In this document: piece by piece, positions 52,458 to 60,077 of the stretch
Position numbering within the stretch: the first letter of the stretch is position 1
How the letters are laid out: every line of letters starts with the position of its first letter
From: CAIQNR01 sp031972475
GTDB lineage: Bacteria; Babelota; Babeliae; Babelales; CAIQNR01
DNA: 64,000 nt
NCBI GenBank assembly: GCA_031972475.1
Contig: DALYEP010000001.1
Coordinates: forward strand, 434,001-498,000
Direction of reading: 5' to 3'
The notes under the pieces: model-generated
What the model saw: the letters and a program-made list of their open reading frames with translations, nothing else
The model's database searches: none
What the model was told of the DNA's origin: nothing
Program-made: the position numbers and the translations under genes

Positions 52458-53828
52458 TTAAATATTTTTTTGTACATTCTTAATATACATTTCAACATCA
52501 AATTTTCCCTTGCATCCGTTATAACTCATATATCTAATTGTTCCAAAAATTTTCCTTGGAAACCAAGCTCTATCATGAACACCTGCAATTGACCATGCAA
52601 CTCCTACATATCCATTAGGATCAGTTCCATCAATTGAATAAGTATCATTTAAATAAAGAGCAGTTGAAAATGCATATTCTGGAGTCTTTGACCATTCAAG
52701 TATTTTTTTAGCCCAATACATTCGCATATATCCATGAATTTTACCATGATATAATAATTGTAATTGCGCAGCATTCCAAAGATCATCATGAGTTTCAGCA
52801 TTTTCAAATTGTTTTTTTGTGTAAATATATTCTCGAGAATCATTACTATGCTTTTTTAAAGTTTCTTGAGCCCAGACTGGAGCTCCATCAAGAGAATCAT
52901 AATTGCTATTATAGTAACAATAGTTATCAGAAAGTTCTTTTCTAACAATTAACTCTTCTAAAAAAGACTCTTTTACAGAATCAGAAAATTTTGCATTTTT
53001 AATTTCTAAAGCAATTCTTTGTGCAGAAATATGTCCAAAATGAAGATATGGCGATAAATTAGATTGGACATCATAAACAGGATCATTTCTTAAATCATTA
53101 TATTTATTTAAATTTACTTTAATAAAATTTTCTAAAGCTTTATATGCTGCTTTTTGACCAGGTTTTATCCAATCTAAAGGGCTTACATTATTATTAAAAT
53201 TTATTTTTTGACTAATCAATTTCCAATTAATAGGAACATATTTTTTTTTAGAAATAAATAAATGCTTATGTAATTTAGGAAAATCAATTAAATATGAAAA
53301 TAATAATTTCTTAATTTTTGGACGAATTGTACGAGCTGCATATTCTTGTTTTTGAGAAGTAATCCAACAAGGAACAATATTATGAGCATCAACTTCATAT
53401 ACTGAACAATGAGCGTGTTGCGAAATAATTTTAATATTTTTTTGATAATATTTTAAAGGATTAAAATCAGTAACAAAAACACCTATTTTATTTTTTTTAA
53501 TATAATCAACTACAAGCTTTTCTGGATCCCCTACAATAACTTCAAAAGCTATTTGTAACTTATGACATTCAATTTCAATTTCTTGAAGCCCTTGCATCAT
53601 AAAATCATAGTGACGCAATGTTTTTGGATACCATTTTAAATCATCATCTATAGATACTAATATAATTAGCGGTCGTTTAAGTTCTAATGCTTTTTGTTGA
53701 GCATATAAAAGCGCCCAATTATCATGAATGCGCTGATCTCTTTGCATATAATAAAGAACATCGCCATCTTCATCATTATAAGATCCATGTTTTTTAACAC
53801 GATATTCATTTACTATTTTTTCAATCAT
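52458..53828 (-). CDS. phr: Class II CPD photolyase
   Basis: A light-driven flavoenzyme that splits cyclobutane pyrimidine dimers. The 456-residue protein matches class II photolyases: N-terminal antenna domain (VLYYMQRDQRIHDNWALLYA), and the C-terminal catalytic block (KIHGYMRMYWAKKILEW, DGTDPNGYVGVAWSIAGVHD, IFGTIRYMSYNGCKGKFDV). I start at the ATG ending at 53828, which has AAGAG upstream; the frame extends to 53897 over the next gene without support. The terminator is shared with the helicase. Class II enzymes are patchy in bacteria, so transfer is possible. Confidence 0.93.
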   Translation of the reverse strand: MIEKIVNEYRVKKHGSYNDEDGDVLYYMQRDQRIHDNWALLYAQQKALELKRPLIILVSIDDDLKWYPKTLRHYDFMMQGLQEIEIECHKLQIAFEVIVGDPEKLVVDYIKKNKIGVFVTDFNPLKYYQKNIKIISQHAHCSVYEVDAHNIVPCWITSQKQEYAARTIRPKIKKLLFSYLIDFPKLHKHLFISKKKYVPINWKLISQKINFNNNVSPLDWIKPGQKAAYKALENFIKVNLNKYNDLRNDPVYDVQSNLSPYLHFGHISAQRIALEIKNAKFSDSVKESFLEELIVRKELSDNYCYYNSNYDSLDGAPVWAQETLKKHSNDSREYIYTKKQFENAETHDDLWNAAQLQLLYHGKIHGYMRMYWAKKILEWSKTPEYAFSTALYLNDTYSIDGTDPNGYVGVAWSIAGVHDRAWFPRKIFGTIRYMSYNGCKGKFDVEMYIKNVQKNI

Positions 53829-53841
53829 CACAACTCTTTTT

Positions 53842-54108
53842 TTATTTATTTTTTTTACAATGACGCTGATGCCCACATCGAGCACGCATAGTTTCAAAAT
53901 TTACTTTACAACAAGGGCATATTGTACTTTCAGTAGCAGATATTCCACTTACACGAAAATTCATTAAAACTATTGCAGCTCTTACAATATCTATATCGTT
54001 TTTTTTTAAAATTACCTTCATATCATTATCTGCTTTAAATGTTATAGCATCTAAAGCAGATAAATTACAAAATATACATAACAAATTTAAAATAATTACT
54101 TTTTTCAT
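53842..54108 (-). CDS. Small exported protein with half-RING-like Cys/His cluster
   Basis: Not recognised as a family. The 88 residues have a signal peptide (KKVIILNLLCIFCNLSALDA) and a short helical middle (DIDIVRAAIVLMNFRVS). The C-terminus reads CPCCKVNFETMRARCGHQRH followed by C. The spacing C-x2-C-x10-C-x-H-x2-H-C resembles the first half of a RING-H2 zinc finger; the second CxxC pair is absent because the protein ends six residues later. It lies 13 bases upstream of the photolyase gene, same strand. The ribosome site is weak. Confidence 0.5.
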   Translation of the reverse strand: MKKVIILNLLCIFCNLSALDAITFKADNDMKVILKKNDIDIVRAAIVLMNFRVSGISATESTICPCCKVNFETMRARCGHQRHCKKNK

Positions 54109-54301
54109 ATTAGATCTTTATAAAACACTTATTAATTTTTAATACAATTAAGAATATGCAAAAGTATAATTTATACTAACATTTTTAATTTTATTTACAT
54201 AAAATTATTTTTTTAAAAAGTTACTTAGACCTCAAAAAAAATATATGGTATCTTTTTCAAAAATTTACAGCTCCAGCTTTTTAATATAAAAGAGGTGTTT
54301 C

Positions 54302-55759
54302 ATGAATCTTATGAATATTCAAGCAATTGTTCTTGCAGCTGGAAAATCGTCTCGTCTAAAAACTGGCAAAACAAAACTTGTTGAAAAAATATGCGGTCAA
54401 GAAATGATTCTTTACCCAACTAAAGTTTTAAATAATTTAAACATACCAACAACTCTTGTTGTTGGTTTTCAAAAAGAACTTATTGAAGAAGTAATTACTA
54501 CTCATTTTGGTTCAAAAATTAATTTTATCGAACAAAAAAATCAACATGGAACTGGCCATGCACTTGCATGCTCTCAATCTATTTGGACTGCTGAAAATAT
54601 TCTCATTATTAATGGCGATATGCCTCTTATAACCACTCAGATTATACAAGATTTATACACTAAACATACTTTAGAAAATTCTGCTTTTAGTTTTATAACA
54701 TCACACAATTGTGAATCAACTTCAACAGGATATGGTAGAGTTGTAGAAAAAAATAATACCTTACAAATTGTAGAGGCCAAAGAATTTGAAGGTGATCTTT
54801 CAGAAAATTGTTGTATTAATGCAGGTATTTATCTGATAAAACGCTCATTTCTAGAAGAATACTTACCAAAATTACAAAAAAGTTCTATCACTGAAGAATG
54901 GTATATTACTGACTTGGTAAAATTAGCGAGTGAAAATAATTTAATCGTCACAACATTGTCAGTATCATTTGATCTAATTAGAGGGATTAATACATTTAAA
55001 GAATTATGGGCTGTTGAGCAGGTAAAAAAAGCAGAAATTATTCAATATTGGATGAACAACGGAGTAAGATTTACTATAGCACAAAATGTACATATTGACC
55101 AAAGTGTTACAATTGAATCAGGCTCATCTATAGATTCAGGAGTTCAGCTTCGTGGGAAAACACAAATTGGTAAAAATTGCACCATTGGAGCATTCTCATT
55201 AATTACAGATTCAATAATTGGAGATGAATGCACCGTTTACTCTCATACCGTTATAACCGATTCTTCATTAAAGTCATTCATAAAGGCTGGTCCGTTTGCT
55301 CATATACATGAAAAAACAATTATTGAAGATAATTCTGTAATTGGAAATTTTGTTGAAGTTAAAAGATCTATTATTGGTAAAAATTCAAAAGCAAAACACC
55401 TTAGTTACCTTGGCGATGCTGAAATTGGAAGTCATGTAAATATTGGCGCAGGAACTATTACTTGCAATTATGATGGAAATACAAAACATACAACCACCAT
55501 AAAAGATCATGTTTTTATTGGAAGCAATAATACATTAGTTGCACCTCTTACAATAGAAGAACATGCATTTACTGCAGCTGGATCAACACTTACTGAAAAC
55601 GTTCCCGCTGAAGCTCTTGCTATTGGACGAGAACGACAAATAAATAAACTTAATTATGCACATAAATTAAAACATAAAAAAAACACGTCATCTTCAAATA
55701 CAGACGAAATAACTAATTTTATAGCATCTGCAAAAAACAATAGGATTGAAAACGCTTAA
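54302..55759 (+). CDS. glmU: Bifunctional UDP-N-acetylglucosamine pyrophosphorylase / glucosamine-1-phosphate acetyltransferase
   Basis: GlmU acetylates GlcN-1-P and makes UDP-GlcNAc for peptidoglycan. The 485 residues contain the uridyltransferase motif LAAGKSSRLKTGKTK near the start, INGDMPLI and INAGIYLI, then a left-handed beta-helix with hexapeptides from about residue 260 and the acetyltransferase site GAGTITCNYDGNTKHTT. Both active domains are present. It is slightly longer than usual (about 455) through a polar C-terminal tail. Its stop overlaps the sbcD-like start by one base (TAATG). The partner glmM is at 31911-33242. Confidence 0.95.
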   Translation: MNLMNIQAIVLAAGKSSRLKTGKTKLVEKICGQEMILYPTKVLNNLNIPTTLVVGFQKELIEEVITTHFGSKINFIEQKNQHGTGHALACSQSIWTAENILIINGDMPLITTQIIQDLYTKHTLENSAFSFITSHNCESTSTGYGRVVEKNNTLQIVEAKEFEGDLSENCCINAGIYLIKRSFLEEYLPKLQKSSITEEWYITDLVKLASENNLIVTTLSVSFDLIRGINTFKELWAVEQVKKAEIIQYWMNNGVRFTIAQNVHIDQSVTIESGSSIDSGVQLRGKTQIGKNCTIGAFSLITDSIIGDECTVYSHTVITDSSLKSFIKAGPFAHIHEKTIIEDNSVIGNFVEVKRSIIGKNSKAKHLSYLGDAEIGSHVNIGAGTITCNYDGNTKHTTTIKDHVFIGSNNTLVAPLTIEEHAFTAAGSTLTENVPAEALAIGRERQINKLNYAHKLKHKKNTSSSNTDEITNFIASAKNNRIENA

Positions 55760-57006
55760 TGATTTCATTCATTCACACCGCTGATATACATTTTGGCATG
55801 GAAAATTATGGTAAAATTGATCCAGAGACGGGTATCCATTCCCGTCTTTTAGATTTTGAACATGCTCTTAATTATTGCATTAATTACGGCATAGAAAAAA
55901 AAATAGATTTTTTTCTATTTTCAGGCGATGCCTATAAAACAGCTCATCCTAGTCCTACCCAACAAAAATTATTAATGCGTTGCTTTCTTAAACTTTATAA
56001 AGCAGGCATTCCAATTGTTATTATTGTTGGAAATCATGACAATCCACTAAGTTTTGGAAAGGCAAGCAGTTTAGAAATTTTTAGCGAAGTACCTCTTGAT
56101 GGCTTTCATGTAATAGAAAAACCAGAGCTTTTAAAATTACAAACAAAAAATGGGCTTATTCAAATAGTTGGAATTCCATGGCCAACACGAAATACAATTA
56201 GTTTAAATAAAAAACATATGCATAAAAATGCTGATGAAATAACTCAATATATTACTGAAGCTGTTAATTCTATTATTACAAATTTAGCCTCTCAATGTGA
56301 TCCAACAATTCCATCTATTCTTGCAGGTCATTTAACTGTAAGCTCTGGAATTTTTTCAGGATCTGAAAAACGTGCTATTTATGGTAATGATCCAACATTT
56401 ATGCCTTCCCAACTTGGGATTAAACCATTTGATTACGTAGCCTTAGGACACCTTCATAGGCATCAAAATCTAAACCCTCATGGCTATCCTGCTATAGTCT
56501 ATTCAGGATCTATTGAACGAGTAGATTTTGGAGAACGAAAAGAACCAAAAGGTTTTTGCTTTGTTACAGCATCTCCTGGAGATACAAAATATCAATTTAT
56601 AGAAGGACCTATGAGACCTTTTATTCAAATCGACGTAAAACTAGACAAAGATGATAAAGACCATACTAAACAAATATTAGAAGCTATTTATAAAGAAAAT
56701 ATAAATAACGCTGTTGTTAAAATTATATATTATGTTCCTACCGACCATAAAGACTTAGTTGATATTGGAGCAATAGAACGTGCATGCGCAAATGCACACT
56801 ATATTGTTGGTATTATTCCTATCCATACAACTATTGCACGAGAAAAAAGACAAGGTCTTAAAGTAGATATGGATTTACCAACACTACTTGAAGGATACTG
56901 TCAAGATAAAATACATTTACAAAATAAAAAAAATGCCTTCATTCAGAAGGCACTTGAAATTTATGAACTATCTCAAAGAGATATCCTTGAAGAAGAATGT
57001 GATTAA
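55759..57006 (+). CDS. sbcD: SbcD/Mre11-type DNA exonuclease
   Basis: A calcineurin-like metallophosphoesterase that processes DNA ends with SbcC. The 415-residue protein has the metal motifs HTADIHFG (D9, H11), LFSGDAYKT, VGNHDNP and ILAGHLTV with YVALGHLHRHQ. These are the five phosphodiesterase motifs in order. The capping domain follows. sbcC is not adjacent on either side, and the gene is coupled to glmU, which is unusual. Its stop overlaps the convergent SurA-like gene by four bases. Confidence 0.88.
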   Translation: MISFIHTADIHFGMENYGKIDPETGIHSRLLDFEHALNYCINYGIEKKIDFFLFSGDAYKTAHPSPTQQKLLMRCFLKLYKAGIPIVIIVGNHDNPLSFGKASSLEIFSEVPLDGFHVIEKPELLKLQTKNGLIQIVGIPWPTRNTISLNKKHMHKNADEITQYITEAVNSIITNLASQCDPTIPSILAGHLTVSSGIFSGSEKRAIYGNDPTFMPSQLGIKPFDYVALGHLHRHQNLNPHGYPAIVYSGSIERVDFGERKEPKGFCFVTASPGDTKYQFIEGPMRPFIQIDVKLDKDDKDHTKQILEAIYKENINNAVVKIIYYVPTDHKDLVDIGAIERACANAHYIVGIIPIHTTIAREKRQGLKVDMDLPTLLEGYCQDKIHLQNKKNAFIQKALEIYELSQRDILEEECD

Positions 57007-57974
57007 TGAATATCAACTACTTCATACTCTGAAAGTAATTCTTTCTTATATTCTTTAAGCATTTTTTCAAACATAGGAGCTCGTAATTTTTCTAAAATTA
57101 TTTTATGACGATCTTCCATTTTTTTAAGAACAGCTTCACGTTTTTTTAAAAGACGAATTATTTCAAACCCCTCAACAACCTCTTCTAAATCTGAAATTTC
57201 ATACAACCCAAGATTTTTAATAAAAGCTCTGTCTTCTGAAATATCCTCATCGTCAAGAGTATAACTATCAGACCATTCAATATTATTAAAATTATTCTTT
57301 ATTTTGCTCCAATCAGATATTTGCTCTGGTGTAATATCATTAGATTTAATAAAACCTGTCTGCATAGTATATGTTGCAATAGTATATTCTGGATTTTCAT
57401 CATAATACTTTTGAATAGCTTCTTCAGATATAATCAATCGAGATTTAATTTTATAATTTAATAAATTATCAATAAGATACATCATTTTTAACTGTTCGAT
57501 GCCTTCTTGCAAAGTATATCCCGCTTGCTCAAACATTATTTTAATTTGATCTCTCGTAAGCCCATGCTGATCCATAATATTTTGTAAATACTTTTCCATC
57601 ATTTCTTCAGATGCTTCCATTTTATACATAACACGAGCATGATGCGCCATAATATGCTGCATAATAATATCGCTTTTAGTCTGCTCTGCTCCATTAATAG
57701 AATCTCGTTCAAAATCTTTTTTAGTTAAAACAATAGGGTCTTCTGTAGTATAAATAACAACACTTACGCAATCTTCTAAATGAGCATTTTTACTAACAGG
57801 TATAATTTTATCATTACTACTTAAAATTTTATGTGTAGAAATCTTTTTTTCTACTTTAGGTTTATTTTTTTTAACTTTTTTTCTAACAAAAGTACTTTCT
57901 TTTGTTGTAGAAGAATCATGCGCAAAAGTATTAAAAAAGAAAGCGCTTGCACATAAAAATATAATACTATTCAT
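57003..57974 (-). CDS. SurA_N-like periplasmic chaperone without clear PPIase domain
   Basis: The 323 residues have a signal peptide (MNSIIFLCASAFFFNTFA), a Lys-rich linker, and from about 65 a segment like the SurA/PrsA N-terminal chaperone domain. That segment reads VVIYTTEDPIVLTKKDFERD, MEKYLQNIMDQHGLTRDQIK, FEQAGYTLQEGIEQLKMMYL and SEEAIQKYYDENPEY. Between that and the C-terminal helices only a short degenerate stretch replaces the parvulin domain. It therefore looks like a holdase for outer-membrane proteins. It neighbours the lipoprotein at 58066, which has a similar domain. Confidence 0.7.
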   Translation of the reverse strand: MNSIIFLCASAFFFNTFAHDSSTTKESTFVRKKVKKNKPKVEKKISTHKILSSNDKIIPVSKNAHLEDCVSVVIYTTEDPIVLTKKDFERDSINGAEQTKSDIIMQHIMAHHARVMYKMEASEEMMEKYLQNIMDQHGLTRDQIKIMFEQAGYTLQEGIEQLKMMYLIDNLLNYKIKSRLIISEEAIQKYYDENPEYTIATYTMQTGFIKSNDITPEQISDWSKIKNNFNNIEWSDSYTLDDEDISEDRAFIKNLGLYEISDLEEVVEGFEIIRLLKKREAVLKKMEDRHKIILEKLRAPMFEKMLKEYKKELLSEYEVVDIH

Positions 57975-58013
57975 AACTAAAAACCTTCTTACTTAAAAAG
58001 TACAACAATAAAA

Positions 58014-58041
58014 AAGGAGAGAGTTAATTAACTCTCTCCTT
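58014..58041 (-). terminator. Palindromic terminator
   Basis: AAGGAGAGAGTTAA / TTAACTCTCTCCTT, a perfect 28-base palindrome at 58014-58041. On the minus strand it is followed by a T-run. It lies 25 bases after the lipoprotein stop. Confidence 0.88.
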
Positions 58042-58065
58042 ATATTTATCCGATCTAATCGAGAA

Positions 58066-58863
58066 TTACAAACTTTGAGCAGGTAATTCTTCTGTTGCAA
58101 ATTCTTCATTTACACCATCTAAACCAGCATCTGCCATATCTTCAAGATTTTGATTGTTTAATGCTTCAACTACAGCTTCTTCTGCCTTTGCTTCTTCTGC
58201 ATCAGAAACTGCATTTAATGAAGCTGTATTTTCAACAACATTATACTTGTTTTTCAACTCACCTAATTTTTGAATGAAAAGTTTTGCTAATTTTTCATTT
58301 TGAATTTGTTGTTCAATATGCTGTTTAACTTGTTCAAATGAATAATATTGAGGAGCTTTACCATTAGCAGCTGGCATAAGGTATTGAGAATCTTTATGTG
58401 ATTCATAGAATTCAACAGCTTCTTGTTCTGTTACAGTAAGATCACCAACAAATTCTTTCTTAAAGAATTCTGCAGCTAAACCTACCTTTAATACTTCAAC
58501 ACCTTGTTCAAATTTTTCTTTATATTCATCAGATGCTGTAATACCATCTTTTTCTGCCCAGAAACAAATCAATTTTTCATTAACTTGCCCTTTAAACAAT
58601 TCTTGCTTTGCATTTGGTAATAACTGAAGCATCATTTGCAATTGAGGATTTTGATTAGACGCGAGCAAATTATCATAATAATTTTGGAAAGATTTTTCAC
58701 TAATTAAAACTTTTCCATCAACTGATAACATTGCAGCACTTCCATCATTCAAAGATTTTGTTGAAGAAATTGATGAATCAGACTTCCAACATCCTGGAAG
58801 TATAACTAAAAGACTTATTGCTAAAACAATTAAACTGTTTTTTGACAAACATTTTTTCTGCAT
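58066..58863 (-). CDS. SurA_N/PrsA-like lipoprotein
   Basis: The 265 residues begin with a lipoprotein signal (LIVLAISLLVILPGC, lipidated cysteine near residue 25). The mature part begins MLSVDGKVLISEKSFQNYYD and has helices AKQELFKGQVNEKLICFWAE and TVTEQEAVEFYESHKDSQYL, the SurA N-domain pattern in which VxxVITxxxF, a long helix and an EExxxFY helix occur. No PPIase domain is seen; the tail is acidic and Ala-rich. I start at the ATG ending at 58863, ten bases after AAGGAG; a GTG two codons earlier is possible. Confidence 0.7.
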   Translation of the reverse strand: MQKKCLSKNSLIVLAISLLVILPGCWKSDSSISSTKSLNDGSAAMLSVDGKVLISEKSFQNYYDNLLASNQNPQLQMMLQLLPNAKQELFKGQVNEKLICFWAEKDGITASDEYKEKFEQGVEVLKVGLAAEFFKKEFVGDLTVTEQEAVEFYESHKDSQYLMPAANGKAPQYYSFEQVKQHIEQQIQNEKLAKLFIQKLGELKNKYNVVENTASLNAVSDAEEAKAEEAVVEALNNQNLEDMADAGLDGVNEEFATEELPAQSL

Positions 58864-58950
58864 AATCACAGAACTCCTTTACGTAGCTTATAATAAGGGT
58901 TAATACAACTTCAGCGGTTAAGCTACCACAGATTATTATAAGAGGCAAAA

Positions 58951-59607
58951 TCAAATGACACGACAACCAACTGCAACAATGATTTTAGAGGGCTTTAGAA
59001 CTCGTAAAGCATCAACAGCAGAGCGTATTGTTGCACCAGTTGTCATAACATCATCTATTAATACTATTGTAGAATTTTCATATTTTTTTTCATGACCATC
59101 AATAGAAAAAACTTGTTTTACATTTTGCATACGCTCTTCTTTAGAAAGATTAGATTGCGATACTGTTTTTTTATTTTTTTTAAGAATATTTAAAACCCGC
59201 TTTCCACTATATTTTTGAATAACTTTTGCCATTTCTTCTGATTGATTATACCAGCGAAAAGCATATCTAGACCAATGCAATGGGATAGGTACAATATAAT
59301 CAAATGATGCATACTTAAGGTCTGATTTATTCCATAAAAGATGGCCTAAATCTTGAGCAGACAACTTATCTCTACGATGCTTTGCAAGAACTAGCTGCTT
59401 AAGCGGATATTGATATGCACCTATAGAAAAAATAGTAACTTGATATGTTGCTGTAATTTTCATAGAACAACTAACAACTGGTTGAATTTTAATTAAACAA
59501 TCATCACAAAAAACATCTTGTTGCTTATTTAAAATGCCTTTACAGTAACTACAATATAATGGATAAATAAGTTTTAATAAAAAATCTAAACAGGCCTTTA
59601 TAGTCAT
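58951..59607 (-). CDS. comF: ComF-family phosphoribosyltransferase-like protein
   Basis: ComF proteins function in DNA uptake and perhaps nucleotide salvage. The 218-residue protein has an N-terminal zinc region (LYCSYCKGIL, VFCDDCL) with four cysteines and the double CxxC of ComF. The conserved IVPIPLHWSRYAFRWYNQSE and the PRPP-binding loop TIVLIDDVMTTGATI lie near the C-terminus. Length is normal. It overlaps lspA by four bases. Confidence 0.9.
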   Translation of the reverse strand: MTIKACLDFLLKLIYPLYCSYCKGILNKQQDVFCDDCLIKIQPVVSCSMKITATYQVTIFSIGAYQYPLKQLVLAKHRRDKLSAQDLGHLLWNKSDLKYASFDYIVPIPLHWSRYAFRWYNQSEEMAKVIQKYSGKRVLNILKKNKKTVSQSNLSKEERMQNVKQVFSIDGHEKKYENSTIVLIDDVMTTGATIRSAVDALRVLKPSKIIVAVGCRVI

Positions 59608-60077
59608 ATATTTTTATTTATATCGATTTTCAAAAGCTGTATCAACATAATAAAAACTCCTGTTACAATACAAATATCAGCAATATTAAAATGAGGATAC
59701 GACCATGTTTTATAATGAAAAAAAATAAAATCTATAACATACCCATAATAAACTCTATCTAATAGATTCCCAATACCTCCTGCAACAATTAAACATTCTC
59801 CCATAACATTACATCCCAATTTACTTCTTTCAATCATAAGCTTAACAAAGAAGTACAACAATATTGATATTAATATTGTTAAAATTGAAAAAACAAATGG
59901 TCCTTTATCTGCAAATAAACTAAATGAAATACCCGTATTATGAACAACTTCATATGAAAAAAAAGATGTAATATGATAAACACTATCAATGTTTTTTTCA
60001 GCAAAAATTTTAGTTGTACGATCAAAAAAAATTAAAAGTGTTCCAATATAACAATATATTGAGGGAAAAATTTTCAT
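59604..60077 (-). CDS. lspA: Lipoprotein signal peptidase (signal peptidase II)
   Basis: LspA cleaves signal peptides of prolipoproteins in the inner membrane; two prolipoproteins are encoded in this window. The 157-residue protein has four membrane helices, the family motifs HNTGISFSLF and GGIGNLLDRVYYGYVIDFI, and FNIADICI. The catalytic pair is D116 and D134. All are intact. It overlaps pheT by one base (TAATG) and comF by four, so pheT-lspA-comF is a tight operon. Confidence 0.95.
   Translation of the reverse strand: MKIFPSIYCYIGTLLIFFDRTTKIFAEKNIDSVYHITSFFSYEVVHNTGISFSLFADKGPFVFSILTILISILLYFFVKLMIERSKLGCNVMGECLIVAGGIGNLLDRVYYGYVIDFIFFHYKTWSYPHFNIADICIVTGVFIMLIQLLKIDINKNI

Noticed and set aside
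53829..53897. N-terminal extension of the photolyase
   Set aside because: It overlaps the end of the small exported-protein gene and has no ribosome site; the ATG ending at 53828 does.
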